From: Sphingomonadales bacterium
Lineage (GTDB): Bacteria; Pseudomonadota; Alphaproteobacteria; Sphingomonadales; Govanellaceae
Direction: 5' to 3'
Assembly: GCA_019455285.1 (NCBI GenBank)
Contig: JACFMS010000009.1
Location: 1 to 64,000 of the forward strand
Length of the DNA stretch: 64,000 nucleotides
How positions within the stretch are numbered: the first letter of the stretch is position 1; each line of letters begins with the position of its first letter. The position numbers and the translations under genes were made by a program. The notes below the pieces were generated by a model. The model was not told the origin of the DNA. It saw only the letters and a program-made list of their open reading frames with translations, and did not search any database. Of this stretch, positions 34,106-43,717 are shown piece by piece.

Positions 34106-37100
34106 ATGCCGGCCACCGCCGCTGTTCATATGCCCGAATCGCAATCGCTGGATGCCTTGCGCCGGCGGCTGCGGGAGGCGACCCATCAGGACGAAACGGC
34201 GGCCGCCGATGGCCTTCTAGAGGTGCTCGCGCTGTCTTCGGGGGCGCGGCGGCGCATCGTCAAGCAGGCCCAGGACTTGGTGATGGCTGCCCGGGCGCAA
34301 AGCGATCGCCAGGGCACGCTCGATGCCTTCTTGCAGGAATTCGGATTATCGAACCGCGAGGGCGTGGCGCTGATGTGTCTGGCCGAGGCGCTGTTGCGGG
34401 TGCCCGACGCCGATACCGCCGATAAGCTGATCGCCGAGAAGATCGCTTCCGGCGAGTGGGCTGATCACCGGGGACATTCAGACTCGCTGTTCGTCAATGC
34501 TTCGACCTGGGCGCTGATGCTTACCGGCCGGGTGATCGATCTTGATCGCGAGGCGACGGAAAATCTCGCCGGCTGGCTCGGTAAGCTCATCGCCCGCACT
34601 GGCGAGCCGGTGATCCGCGCCGCGGTGATGCAGGCGATGCGCATCATCGGCGGCCAGTACGTCTTGGGCCGCACCATCGCGGAAGCGTTGGAGCGGGCCA
34701 ATAAAACCAATCCGGCGCACGTGAAAAATTCCTTTGATATGCTGGGCGAGGGTGCGCGCACCGCCCGCGACGCTGAGCGTTATTTTAAATCCTACCAGGA
34801 CTCCATCGCCGCCATCGGTAAGGCGGCCACCGGCGATACAGTGGCCGAGCGGCACGGCATTTCGGTGAAATTATCGGCCTTGCATTCGCGGTACGAATGG
34901 AAGCTTAAAGACCGCGTGATGGCGGAACTGGGGCCGCGCTTGAAAACATTGGCGCTGGCTGCCAGGGCACATAACCTTGGCTTTAATATCGATGCCGAGG
35001 AAGCGCGCCGGCTCGACATCTCCCTCGATCTGTTCGAGATGCTGGCTCGCGATCCCGATCTTGCCGGGTGGGATGGTTTGGGGCTGGTAATTCAGGCCTA
35101 CCAGAAGCGCGCGAGCTTCGTGGTCGATTGGCTGATCGTCCTGGCCCGCGATACCGGCCGGCGCTTCATGGTGCGCCTCGTTAAGGGCGCTTACTGGGAC
35201 AGCGAAATCAAATACGCGCAAGAACGCGGGTTTGACGACTACCCGGTCTTCACTCGCAAGGCCACCACCGATCTGGCGTACTTGGTATGCGCCGAGAAGC
35301 TGATGGCGGCGCGCGACGTCATCTATCCGCAGTTCGCCAGCCATAACGCCCACACCGTGGCGGCGATTTTGGAACTGGCCGGCGCGCGCCGTGATTTCGA
35401 GTTCCAGCGCCTGCATGGCATGGGCGAACTGCTTTATGCCGCTGTCGATGATCTCTTAGGTGAGCATAAAGCGCGGCTGCGGATTTATGCGCCGGTGGGC
35501 GCGCACAAGGATTTGCTGCCCTATCTGGTGCGCCGGTTGTTGGAGAATGGCGCCAACAGTTCCTTCGTCAACCGCTTCATGGATGCCAAAGTGCCGGTGG
35601 AGGAACTGGTGCAAGACCCGGCGGCCTTGGTGGAAAGCGCGCAGCCGCGCCGCCATCCCAAGATCGCCCCGCCGCGCGGCGTGTTGCGCGCCTCCGGCTT
35701 GCCGTTGAGCAATCGTGATGGCGCGAAAGGCCTTGATCTCGATGATCCCTTGGTGGTGGAACCGCTGCTGGCTGAGATGCAAACGGCGGCGACGGCGACC
35801 TGGACGGCGGGCGGCCAAGGCGCGGCGGAAGCAGTGCGTCGTCCCGCCGATCGCCGCGTCATCGTGGGCAGCGTGGTTACGGCGAGCACCGAGGAGGTGG
35901 CCGCCGCTGCCCAGACAGCAGCCAAGGCGCAAGCCGAATGGGATGCACTGGGCGGCGCGGCGCGGGCGGAGATCCTGGAGCGCATTGCCGATCTTTTGGA
36001 AGCGAATACGGGCAGGCTGATGGGGCTCATTGGCGCGGAAGCCGGCCGCACGGTGGGCGATGCGTTATCGGAAGTGCGCGAGGCGGTGGACTTCTGCCGT
36101 TATTACGCGGCCGGCGCGCGCGCTCATTTCGCAACGCCCGAAACGCTGCCCGGCCCCACCGGCGAGAAGAATGAAATCTCCCTGCATGGCCGCGGCGTTT
36201 TTGCCTGCATTACTCCCTGGAATTTTCCGCTGGCGATCTTTTGCGGACAAATTACCGCAGCCCTAGCGGCTGGCAACACGGTATTGGCCAAGCCCGCCGA
36301 ACAAACGCCACTCATCGGCGCGGAAGCGGTGCGTCTGATGCACGAGGCCGGGGTGCCAAAGGATATTCTTCATTTGCTGCCCGGCGACGGAGGCGTGGGC
36401 GCGCACATTGTTAATGATCCGCACATTGCCGGCGTCGCCTTCACCGGCTCCACCGATGTGGCGCAGCTCATCAACCGCGCGCTGGCGGCGAAGGACGGAC
36501 CCATCGCTACGTTGATTGCCGAAACCGGCGGCCAGAACGCCATGATCGTCGATTCCACCGCACTCTCGGAACAGGTAGTCGATGACGCCATCACCTCGGC
36601 GTTTTTGAGCGCCGGCCAGCGCTGTTCGGCGCTGCGCGTGCTGTTTTTGCAGGATGATGTAGCCGACGGCATGATCAAAATGCTGATGGGCGCCATGGAT
36701 GAATTGCAGATCGGCGATCCGCTGGATTTGGCCACTGATATCGGCCCGGTGATCGATGAGGCGGCGCGCGATGTGCTGCTAGCTCATGTGGAGCGCATGA
36801 AGCGCGAAGCCAATATCTTGAAGGTCTGCAATCTGCCGGCAGGACTGGATAATGGCGTGTACTTCCCGCCGCACCTGATTGAAATCGACAGTCTCGATCA
36901 GCTTAAGCGCGAGGTGTTCGGTCCGGTGCTGCATGTGATGCGCTACAAGGCGCGCGATCTCGATCAGGTGATCGAGGCGGTGCGCCGCACCGGCTATGGC
37001 CTGACCTTGGGCATTCACACCCGGATCGAAGCCCGCGCCGTCGACGTCTTCGCCAAGCTTGGCGTCGGCAACACTTATGTCAATCGCAACATGGTGGGCG

Positions 37101-37264
37101 CGGTGGTGGGCGTGCAGCCGTTCGGCGGTCAGGGCTTGTCGGGCACCGGCCCGAAGGCCGGCGGACCGCATTATCTGTTCCGCTTCGCCAGCGAGAAAAC
37201 CTTTACCGTCAACACCGCCGCGCAAGGCGGCAATGCCGCGCTGTTCTGTTTGCAGGAAGAATAA
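34106..37264 (+). CDS. putA: Bifunctional proline dehydrogenase/P5C dehydrogenase
   Basis: 1052 residues. The N-terminal flavin-dependent proline dehydrogenase barrel spans about 170-490 (FNIDAEEARRLDISLDLFE, RRFMVRLVKGAYWDSEIKYAQERG, FASHNAHTVAAILELA, LRIYAPVGAHKDLLPYLVRRLLENGANSSFV). The NAD-dependent P5C dehydrogenase spans about 550-1010, with GVFACITPWNFPLAIF, the Glu in AETGGQNAMIVDS and the catalytic Cys near 840 in SAGQRCSALRVL. It oxidises proline to glutamate in two channelled steps. No ribbon-helix-helix DNA-binding domain precedes the enzyme part, consistent with control by the divergent PutR. Confidence 0.97.
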   Translation: MPATAAVHMPESQSLDALRRRLREATHQDETAAADGLLEVLALSSGARRRIVKQAQDLVMAARAQSDRQGTLDAFLQEFGLSNREGVALMCLAEALLRVPDADTADKLIAEKIASGEWADHRGHSDSLFVNASTWALMLTGRVIDLDREATENLAGWLGKLIARTGEPVIRAAVMQAMRIIGGQYVLGRTIAEALERANKTNPAHVKNSFDMLGEGARTARDAERYFKSYQDSIAAIGKAATGDTVAERHGISVKLSALHSRYEWKLKDRVMAELGPRLKTLALAARAHNLGFNIDAEEARRLDISLDLFEMLARDPDLAGWDGLGLVIQAYQKRASFVVDWLIVLARDTGRRFMVRLVKGAYWDSEIKYAQERGFDDYPVFTRKATTDLAYLVCAEKLMAARDVIYPQFASHNAHTVAAILELAGARRDFEFQRLHGMGELLYAAVDDLLGEHKARLRIYAPVGAHKDLLPYLVRRLLENGANSSFVNRFMDAKVPVEELVQDPAALVESAQPRRHPKIAPPRGVLRASGLPLSNRDGAKGLDLDDPLVVEPLLAEMQTAATATWTAGGQGAAEAVRRPADRRVIVGSVVTASTEEVAAAAQTAAKAQAEWDALGGAARAEILERIADLLEANTGRLMGLIGAEAGRTVGDALSEVREAVDFCRYYAAGARAHFATPETLPGPTGEKNEISLHGRGVFACITPWNFPLAIFCGQITAALAAGNTVLAKPAEQTPLIGAEAVRLMHEAGVPKDILHLLPGDGGVGAHIVNDPHIAGVAFTGSTDVAQLINRALAAKDGPIATLIAETGGQNAMIVDSTALSEQVVDDAITSAFLSAGQRCSALRVLFLQDDVADGMIKMLMGAMDELQIGDPLDLATDIGPVIDEAARDVLLAHVERMKREANILKVCNLPAGLDNGVYFPPHLIEIDSLDQLKREVFGPVLHVMRYKARDLDQVIEAVRRTGYGLTLGIHTRIEARAVDVFAKLGVGNTYVNRNMVGAVVGVQPFGGQGLSGTGPKAGGPHYLFRFASEKTFTVNTAAQGGNAALFCLQEE

Positions 37265-37286
37265 TCAAGTTAACTGTGTCGGGCTG

Positions 37287-37332
37287 CCCCGTGGCGATAG
37301 CTTTTTAAGCCATCGCCACGGGGGGCTTTTTA
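37287..37332 (+). terminator. Intrinsic terminator after putA
   Basis: CCCCGTGGCGAT (37287-37298) pairs perfectly with ATCGCCACGGGG (37312-37323), followed by GGCTTTTTA. It sits 22 bases after the putA stop, between convergent genes, and its T-run ends at the stop codon of the pirin gene. Confidence 0.85.
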
Positions 37333-38190
37333 TCCTGCCAAAACACCAAAGCGTCCGGCCTGGTAATCAAGCATGGCCTGGCGCGTCTCGTCTTCCGTGG
37401 TCATCACGAAGGGACCGCGGGCGACCACCGGTTCATCCAAGGGCTGACCGGCCATGACGAGAATCGTGCTGGGTGTTGTCGCGGTTACCACCAAGTCGCC
37501 AGTCCCTTTACCAAAGATCAAGGTATGACCGTCCTGAGCGGCGTATTCTCCCGCCACCAGCGCGCCGTGGGCGATATAAATTCCAGCCTGCCAGTCGCCG
37601 GGCAGGGGCAGGGCGAAGCGCGCGCCTTGCGCCATCTTCACGACCGCCAGCGTCAAGGGCGATTTGGGTGCCACCGCGCCCACCGCGTCGGGCAGCGTGC
37701 CGGCGATCACTAGGCCTTCGACATCGCCGGTCCGGCTGCGATAGCGCGGCAGCTCGGCGGCGCGCACCATTTCGTATCCCGGCGACAGGGACTTTTTTCT
37801 TTCGGGCAAATTGATCCATACTTGCAATCCCTCGGCGGTGCCGCCTTTTTGTCGCAACTCCGCTGGCGGTGTTTCCGAGTGGACGATGCCGGAGCCAGCG
37901 GTCATCCATTGCACATCGCCGGGGCCGACGACGGCATGGCCGCCAAAGCTGTCATGATGCTCGATGGCGCCACTGATCATGTAGGTGACCGTCTCGAATC
38001 CCTTGTGCGGATGGGGCGGGAAGCCCTTCGAGTGAGGGCCAATGGCGGCGGGGCCGAAATGATCGAGCATCAAGAACGGATCGAGGAACACGCCGCCATG
38101 GGCGGCAAAGCCGCGCCGGACCGGCATATCAGCGCCTTCGGTTAAGGCTACGGCGCGGATGATCTGCGTAACGGAGCGTGGGGCTGTCAT
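37330..38190 (-). CDS. Pirin family protein
   Basis: 286 residues of the bicupin pirin family. The N-terminal cupin has RRGFAAHGGVFLDPFLMLDHFGPA, GFPPHPHKGFETVTYMISGAIEHHDSFG and MTAGSGIVHSETPP, carrying the metal-binding His and Glu residues. Some pirins act as quercetinases or redox-sensitive regulators. It begins 3 bases after the wrbA stop, with GGAG before the ATG, and is the second gene of a wrbA-pirin unit. Confidence 0.93.
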   Translation of the reverse strand: MTAPRSVTQIIRAVALTEGADMPVRRGFAAHGGVFLDPFLMLDHFGPAAIGPHSKGFPPHPHKGFETVTYMISGAIEHHDSFGGHAVVGPGDVQWMTAGSGIVHSETPPAELRQKGGTAEGLQVWINLPERKKSLSPGYEMVRAAELPRYRSRTGDVEGLVIAGTLPDAVGAVAPKSPLTLAVVKMAQGARFALPLPGDWQAGIYIAHGALVAGEYAAQDGHTLIFGKGTGDLVVTATTPSTILVMAGQPLDEPVVARGPFVMTTEDETRQAMLDYQAGRFGVLAG

Positions 38191-38192
38191 GA

Positions 38193-38795
38193 TCAAGCTC
38201 CTTTCAGTTTGTGCGCGATCTTGGCCACGTGCTCGCCTTGGAAGCGGGCAAGGTCGAGTTCAAGGTCGCTCGGCGTGCGCGAGCCATCTGCGCCGGCGAT
38301 GGTTCCGGCGCCGTAGGGCGAGCCGCCGCGCACTTCGCTGATATTGCTCAGGCCCGCTGCGGCGTAAGGCAGTCCCACGATCACCATGCCGTGGTGCAAC
38401 AGCGTGACATGAAACGAGGTGATGGTGGTCTCATTGCCGCCGCCGGTGCCGGTGCTGACGAATACGCTGCCGACTTTGCCGATGAGCGCGCCCTTGACCC
38501 ACATGCCGCCGGTCTGATCAAGAAAGTTGCGCATCTGCGCCGCCATGTTGCCGAATCTGGTCGGCGTGCCGAAAATGATGCCATCGTAGTCGGCCAGTTC
38601 CTGCGGCGTGGCGATGTCGGCTTTTTGGTCGAGCTTGAAGTGCGCCTGGGCGGCGACGTCGTGCGGCACCAGCTCGGGGACGCGCTTGACCGTCACCTCA
38701 ACGCCGTTCACGCTGCGCGCGCCCTCGGCGATCGCGGCCGCCATCGTTTCGATGTGGCCGTAGCTGGAATAATAGAGAACGAGAATTTTGGTCAT
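38193..38795 (-). CDS. wrbA: NAD(P)H:quinone oxidoreductase, WrbA family
   Basis: 200 residues of the flavodoxin-like WrbA family. The FMN phosphate loop is [15 protein letters not shown], and the other FMN contacts are [35 protein letters not shown] and [10 protein letters not shown]. It reduces quinones by two electrons and so limits radical formation. It lies downstream of a LysR gene on the same strand and upstream of pirin, a set that often responds to electrophiles or oxidants. Confidence 0.96.
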   Translation of the reverse strand: MTKILVLYYSSYGHIETMAAAIAEGARSVNGVEVTVKRVPELVPHDVAAQAHFKLDQKADIATPQELADYDGIIFGTPTRFGNMAAQMRNFLDQTGGMWVKGALIGKVGSVFVSTGTGGGNETTITSFHVTLLHHGMVIVGLPYAAAGLSNISEVRGGSPYGAGTIAGADGSRTPSDLELDLARFQGEHVAKIAHKLKGA

Positions 38796-38895
38796 GGTGT
38801 TTCTCCGTGCAAAGGCTGGGGGGAGGTCCCGCTGACGGAAAAGTAGAACGATCCAAAATATTAAACAATTATGATAATATTGAAATCATTGTTCA

Positions 38896-39822
38896 TTATT
38901 TATGAACAATAAAAGGAAGACCAATTTCCCAGCGCGGCGGGCCCGCAAAATGCCCCACCAGATGGTCGACGAAGGACCGCACCTTGGCGCTGACGAAGCG
39001 GCTGGCCGGGAAGACCGCGTGAATATCCAAAGGCGGCAGGACATAGGCCTCCAGTAGCGGCGTCAGCCGTCCTGAGCGCAAATCGTCATGGACGATGAAG
39101 GTAGGGGCGTAATAGAGGCCCAAACCTTGCGCCGCCGCTTCGCGCAGAAGATCGCCGTTATTGGTGGAAAACGATCCCTTGACCGCGATTTCGGTTTCCG
39201 CGCCATTCACCAGAAAACGCCAGCTATCGCCCGTGGCCAGAAGGTTATAGCCAAGGCAATTGTGCTGGCCGAGATCTTCCGGACGCTCCGGTCGGCCATG
39301 TTTCTCCAGATAGCCGGAGGCGGCGCAGACGATGCGGTGGGTATAGGACAGGCGACGGGCGATCAGGGTCGAATCCATCAAATGGCCGATGCGGATGGCT
39401 ACGTCGACGCCTTCATCCACCAGGTCGATGAAGCGATCGGTCAAGCTCAGATCAACGGTCACATCCGGGTAAAGCCTGGCAAAGTCCAACAGTGCCCGCC
39501 CCAGGTGGCGGATGCCGAAGGAGACTCCGGCCGATACCCGCAGCAGGCCGCGCGGGCGATGGGTGAGTGCCGTGGCCTCCCGCTCCGCCTCTTCGACGTC
39601 GGCCAGGATCTGCTCGGCCCGGGTTTTAAAGCGCACCCCCGCCTCGGTCAGGCTCATGCGCCGGGTGGTGCGGTTCAAAAGCGCGGTGCCCAATTTCCCC
39701 TCAAGGTCACGCATTAGGGTGCTGACAGCGGACTTTGATAGGCGTAGTTTGCGGGCGGCGGCGGTAAAGCCGCCCTCGTCCACCACCGTGACAAAAACCC
39801 GCATGACGGTCAGACGATCCAT
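38896..39822 (-). CDS. LysR-family transcriptional regulator
   Basis: 308 residues. The N-terminal winged helix (MRVFVTVVDEGGFTAAARKLRLSKSAVSTLMRDLEGKLGTALLNRTTRRMSLTEAG) and the effector domain (LLRVSAGVSFGIRHLGRALLDFARLYPDVTVDLSLTDRFIDLVDEGVDVAIRIG) match the CrgA/YhjC-type subgroup. The wrbA-pirin unit lies 100 bases downstream on the same strand and is the probable target. Effector unknown. Confidence 0.93.
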   Translation of the reverse strand: MDRLTVMRVFVTVVDEGGFTAAARKLRLSKSAVSTLMRDLEGKLGTALLNRTTRRMSLTEAGVRFKTRAEQILADVEEAEREATALTHRPRGLLRVSAGVSFGIRHLGRALLDFARLYPDVTVDLSLTDRFIDLVDEGVDVAIRIGHLMDSTLIARRLSYTHRIVCAASGYLEKHGRPERPEDLGQHNCLGYNLLATGDSWRFLVNGAETEIAVKGSFSTNNGDLLREAAAQGLGLYYAPTFIVHDDLRSGRLTPLLEAYVLPPLDIHAVFPASRFVSAKVRSFVDHLVGHFAGPPRWEIGLPFIVHK

Positions 39823-39895
39823 GATAAACCTCGTAATCCTAAGGCTTAAAACAATTAGGCCAAGAGTAGAACACTGTTAGGCATCTGGGAACAAT

Positions 39896-40387
39896 ATGGC
39901 TCGTATCTTTGGCATCGCCGGCTGGAAAAATTCAGGTAAGACCACATTGGTGGAAGGCGTGGTGCGAGAGTTGGTCAGACGCGGGCTGCGCGTCGCCACC
40001 ATGAAACACGCCCACCATGGCTTCGATATCGACCATGAGGGCCGCGACAGCTACCGCCACCGCGAGGCCGGGGCCAGCGAAGTCATCGTCGCCTCGTCCA
40101 AACGCTGGGCCATCGTCCATGAACTGCGGGGCGCGGACGAACCCAGTTTTCAGGAGATGATGGCCAAGCTTTCCCCCGCCGATATCGTCATCGTCGAGGG
40201 CTTCAAGAAGGAGCGCTACCCGAAATTGGAAGTGATCGGCCCTGCGCCCAAGGAAGCGCCATTATATTTAAGCGATGAGAGCGTGGTGGCGGTGGCCGGC
40301 GTCGCGCCGCTCAACGCCGGGCTTCCCTATTTCGATCGCAATGATATCCCGGCCATCGTCGATTTTATATTGGGATATTTTAACTGA
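39896..40387 (+). CDS. mobB: Molybdopterin-guanine dinucleotide biosynthesis adaptor MobB
   Basis: 163 residues. The P-loop GWKNSGKTTLVEGVV at the N-terminus, HHGFDIDHEGRDSYRHREAGASEVIVASSKRWAI and DIVIVEGFKKERYPKLEV are MobB signatures. It binds GTP and assists MobA in forming molybdenum guanine dinucleotide cofactor. No moaE or mobA gene is adjacent. The final 8 bases overlap the convergent tag gene. Confidence 0.95.
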   Translation: MARIFGIAGWKNSGKTTLVEGVVRELVRRGLRVATMKHAHHGFDIDHEGRDSYRHREAGASEVIVASSKRWAIVHELRGADEPSFQEMMAKLSPADIVIVEGFKKERYPKLEVIGPAPKEAPLYLSDESVVAVAGVAPLNAGLPYFDRNDIPAIVDFILGYFN

Positions 40388-40958
40388 GCTCCCGGCATGC
40401 CTTTTGCCTCGGGCAGGTCACCAGATGATCATTGACCATGCCCACCGCCTGCATGAAGGCATACGTGATGGTCGGGCCGCAAAAGACGAAGCCGGCTTGT
40501 TTTAAGGCTTTGCTCATGGCTTGCGATTGTTTGGTTTCGGCGGGGATCTTGTGATCCTTGGTCCAGCGGTTCTGGATCGGGCGGCCATCCACAAAGTCCC
40601 ACAAAAAATCGCTGAACGAGACGCCCTGATCCGCCAGCTCCAAATAGGCGCGGGCGCTTTTCACCGCGCCTTCCACTTTGGCGCGGTTGCGCACGATACC
40701 GGCGTCATTCATCAAGGATTCGATTTTGCGCGGCGTGTAGCGGGCGATTTTTTCCGGCTTAAATCCATCGAAGGCGCGGCGGAAGTTTTCGCGCTTGCGC
40801 AGGATGGTGATCCACGACAGCCCGGCCTGAAAGCCGTCGAGAATGAGCTTCTCGAACAGGGCGCGGTCGTCGTATTCGGGTACGCCCCATTCCTCGTCGT
40901 GATAGGCGACGTAAAGCGGATCGTCGCCACACCACGGACATCGCATCTGCTGTGTCAT
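40380..40958 (-). CDS. tag: DNA-3-methyladenine glycosylase I
   Basis: 192 residues. Tag signatures are the N-terminal MRCPWCGDDPLYVAYHDEEWGVPEYDDRALFEKLILDGFQAGLSWITILRKRENFRRAF, with a zinc-binding Cys and His, and the C-terminal FCGPTITYAFMQAVGMVNDHLVTC. It removes 3-methyladenine from alkylated DNA. The ATG at 40958 overlaps the ygfZ stop by 4 bases, so translation is probably coupled. Confidence 0.95.
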   Translation of the reverse strand: MTQQMRCPWCGDDPLYVAYHDEEWGVPEYDDRALFEKLILDGFQAGLSWITILRKRENFRRAFDGFKPEKIARYTPRKIESLMNDAGIVRNRAKVEGAVKSARAYLELADQGVSFSDFLWDFVDGRPIQNRWTKDHKIPAETKQSQAMSKALKQAGFVFCGPTITYAFMQAVGMVNDHLVTCPRQKACRELS

Positions 40959-41791
40959 CCGATCTTTTCCTCTTGGCCGGGATTGAGCGCCGTTTCGGGC
41001 AGCCACGCGGGACGTTCGGGCGTCACCATGGCGTCGCCGCAACGATATGACTTTCCCATCGCAAGATCATCGAGCCGCAGGTAGGCGATGGCGCGCGCGC
41101 CCAGTCCGCCGCGCAGCTCGCCGATCTCCTTGCCGTCCTCGGTAATGGGCGTACCATCGGGCGGCAGCGCGCCTGTCACTTGCACCGGCAACAGGCGCTT
41201 GCGCACCTTGCCGCGGTGCTTCATCCGCGCCGTCAGTTCCTGGCCGACATAGCAGCCCTTCTTGAAGCTAACGCCATTCAGGTAGTCGAGATTACCCTCG
41301 AGGATGAGGAGCTTGTCGACGATAAAGTCGCCGCTGCCTTCCGGGATGCCGAGGCGCAAGCGTTGGGCCTGGTAGGCGCTCTCATCGGCGGGCAATTTTT
41401 CCGCCTCGACGTAGGGCAGAATCGCTCGCCGGCCAAGCAGGGGATGGCGCGGATCTTCCCTGCCGTCCGGGGTGATCGCCACCGCCAGCTCGGCCGTGCG
41501 GTCAGTGATGGTTACCTTGGCCCGCAGTTTGTACAGCATCAGCCGGCGGATCAGATCGTCGCGGCGTGCCGCTTCCACGTCCAACAGCAGGCGCTCGCCG
41601 TCATCGACCACCAGGAAGTCGAACAGGTACTTGCCTTGGGGGGTCAGAAGGGCGGCGTAGGTGGTGTTGCCGGGCGTCAAAGCCATCACATCGTTGGTCA
41701 CAAGACCCTGCAAGAAGCTCCGCCGGTCATCGCCGGCGATCTCGATCACGCCGCGCGAGGGCAGCCGAGTATGAGGTGGGGTCGACGTCAT
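40955..41791 (-). CDS. ygfZ: Folate-binding Fe-S cluster assembly protein YgfZ
   Basis: 278 residues of the GcvT-like family. The hallmark is KGCYVGQELTARMKHRGKVRKRL with the conserved Cys; the N-terminal GVIEIAGDDRRSFLQGLVTNDV and YAALLTPQGKYLFDFLVVD are also typical. It uses tetrahydrofolate in maturation or repair of certain iron-sulfur enzymes. It precedes and overlaps tag, and its upstream region carries a palindromic repeat. Confidence 0.95.
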   Translation of the reverse strand: MTSTPPHTRLPSRGVIEIAGDDRRSFLQGLVTNDVMALTPGNTTYAALLTPQGKYLFDFLVVDDGERLLLDVEAARRDDLIRRLMLYKLRAKVTITDRTAELAVAITPDGREDPRHPLLGRRAILPYVEAEKLPADESAYQAQRLRLGIPEGSGDFIVDKLLILEGNLDYLNGVSFKKGCYVGQELTARMKHRGKVRKRLLPVQVTGALPPDGTPITEDGKEIGELRGGLGARAIAYLRLDDLAMGKSYRCGDAMVTPERPAWLPETALNPGQEEKIG

Positions 41792-41885
41792 ATCCCATCA
41801 GGTACCCCGTGAAGCCGGATCGCGCAAGGGGCGCTCACGCTCTTGTCATCGCCGCCACCGCCGCGTATCAAGGCGAGAGGCCGCC

Positions 41886-41977
41886 CGAGAGGATATTTAC
41901 CTCTCGCCCTTCGACAAGCTCAGGGCGAACGGGTATTAAGGAAGCCGTTCGTGGTGAGCTTGTCGAACCATGAACGG
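41886..41977. repeat. Palindromic repeat (TTCGACAAGCTCA family)
   Basis: TTCGACAAGCTCA (41910-41922) is repeated inversely as TGAGCTTGTCGAA (41955-41967). Extra hairpins are formed by CGAGAGG/CCTCTCG (41886-41906), CGCCCT/AGGGCG (41905-41927) and CCGTTC/GAACGG (41945-41977). This form is known from many unrelated bacterial genomes as an intergenic repeat. It fills the gap between the divergent ygfZ and dihydroorotase genes. Confidence 0.75.
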
Positions 41978-42009
41978 CCAAATAAGATTTTTCAACATAC
42001 GGACCCTTC

Positions 42010-43341
42010 ATGGCCGACCGTTACGATCTTCTCATCCGCAACGCCACTATCGTCAATCATGCCGGGGTATATACGGCCGATATCGCCGCCTTAGGCGGGC
42101 GCACGGTTGCCATCGGCGACTTGAAATCGGCTGCAGCGGCCGAGGAGATCGACGCCACCGGCCTCCATGTCCTGCCCGGCGTCATCGACACCCAGGTGCA
42201 TTTCCGCGAACCTGGCAACGAGCATAAGGAAGACCTCGCCTCCGGTTCCCTGGCGGCGGTCATGGGCGGGGTGACGGCGGTGTTCGAGATGCCCAACACC
42301 AAGCCCGCCACCACCACGGCCGGGGCGTTGGCCGACAAGGTCGCCCGCGCCACGGGCCGGATGTGGTGCGATTTTGCCTTCTACGTCGGCGCGACGGCGC
42401 ACAACGTCGGCGATCTGGCGAGCCTGGAAACACTGCCGGGGTGCGCCGGCGTCAAGGTGTTCATGGGCTCATCCACCGGCGATCTCTTGGTGGCCGATGA
42501 TCAGGCGCTGGAGGCGGTGTTGCGCGCCGGCCGGCGGCGGGTGGCGATCCATGCCGAGGACGAGGGGAGGCTGCTGGAGCGCCGCGCCCTGGCGGAGACC
42601 GGCGGCGTCGCCCAACATCCCATTTGGCGCGACGCCGAGACGGCGCGGCGCGCCACTGAGCGTATTTTAAAGCTTGCCCGTAAAACCAATCGCCTGATCC
42701 ACGTGCTGCACGTGACCTCGGCCGAGGAACTGCCGCTGCTGGCGGCCCATAAGGACATCGCCTCGGTGGAGACGACGCCGCAGCACCTCACGCTCCACGC
42801 GCCGGAATGTTATGAAACGCTCGGTACGTTGGCGCAGATGAATCCACCCATTCGCGGCGCGGAACATCGCGAAGCGTTGTGGCGGGCCATTGCCTCGGGC
42901 GTGGTCGATGTCATCGGTTCCGATCATGCGCCGCACACCTTCGAGGAAAAAGCCAAGCCCTATCCCGCGTCGCCGTCGGGCATGCCGGGGGTGCAGACGC
43001 TGCTGCCGCTGCTCCTCGATCATGCCCATGCCGGCCGGCTGTCGCTGATGCGGCTGGTGGACTTGACCAGCGCCGGGGCGCAGCGGCTGTTCGGCCTGCG
43101 CGGCAAAGGTCGGCTGGCGGTGGGCTATGACGCCGACTACACCATCGTCGATCTGAAAAAATCCTGGGTGGTGGAGGAGAACTGGCTGCAAAGCAGATGC
43201 GGCTGGAGTCCGTTTGTCGGCCGTAAGCTAACCGGCAAGCCCATCGGCACCGTGGTGCGCGGCCGTCGCGTGATGTGGGAAGACGAAGTGGCGGGCGCGC
43301 CTCAGGGTGCGCCGTTGCGCTTCGAAGGCGGCCCTCTCTAG
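42010..43341 (+). CDS. pyrC: Dihydroorotase-family amidohydrolase
   Basis: 443 residues. The overall match is to the dihydroorotase class found in Alphaproteobacteria: LHVLPGVIDTQVHFREPGNEHKEDLASGSLAAVMGGVTAVFEMPNT, GVKVFMGSSTGDLL (bridging Lys), HVLHVTSAEELPLL, TTPQHLTL and VIGSDHAPHTFEEKAKPYPASPSGMPG. It should close or open the dihydroorotate ring in pyrimidine synthesis. The first His of the usual HxHxR metal motif is Gln (QVHFR), as in this subgroup, so a different cyclic amide substrate is possible. Confidence 0.88.
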   Translation: MADRYDLLIRNATIVNHAGVYTADIAALGGRTVAIGDLKSAAAAEEIDATGLHVLPGVIDTQVHFREPGNEHKEDLASGSLAAVMGGVTAVFEMPNTKPATTTAGALADKVARATGRMWCDFAFYVGATAHNVGDLASLETLPGCAGVKVFMGSSTGDLLVADDQALEAVLRAGRRRVAIHAEDEGRLLERRALAETGGVAQHPIWRDAETARRATERILKLARKTNRLIHVLHVTSAEELPLLAAHKDIASVETTPQHLTLHAPECYETLGTLAQMNPPIRGAEHREALWRAIASGVVDVIGSDHAPHTFEEKAKPYPASPSGMPGVQTLLPLLLDHAHAGRLSLMRLVDLTSAGAQRLFGLRGKGRLAVGYDADYTIVDLKKSWVVEENWLQSRCGWSPFVGRKLTGKPIGTVVRGRRVMWEDEVAGAPQGAPLRFEGGPL

Positions 43342-43346
43342 GCTCT

Positions 43347-43610
43347 CTAGTGCAGCGTCAGGCTCAAGTCGGCATGGGTGAGTTCCTTGGGCGTGATCAG
43401 CGCCGAGGACGCGACCTTTACCGAATGCAGCCGGCCATCGAGATTGCGCTCCCAGTACTGAAGAAAACCGCGCAGCATGGGAAAGCGGGGGGCGAGGTCG
43501 AGCTCCTGCCAGATGAACGCTTGCAAGAGGCCGGCGTGATCCGGCATGTGGTAGAGAATTTCCGCCGTAGTCAGGCGGTAGCCAAGACGCCACAACCGAC
43601 AACGATCCAT
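43347..43610 (-). CDS. usg: Usg family protein
   Basis: 87 residues, the complete length of this small alphaproteobacterial family. Conserved parts are LGYRLTTAEILYHMPDHAGLLQAFIWQELDLAPRFPMLRGFLQYWERNLDGRLHSVKVA. The family was named for a position near tryptophan genes in some species, but its biochemical role is not established. Here it converges with the dihydroorotase gene, 5 bases apart. Confidence 0.9.
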   Translation of the reverse strand: MDRCRLWRLGYRLTTAEILYHMPDHAGLLQAFIWQELDLAPRFPMLRGFLQYWERNLDGRLHSVKVASSALITPKELTHADLSLTLH

Positions 43611-43717
43611 CAGAGTCCTCCTTTCAGTGCTATAAGTTTGACTCTGTTTGAAGCGTCAGACAATTGTCTCGTTGCAGGGTTAATTTTTTCTAATCACATG
43701 GCGCTGGGGGGAAACGG

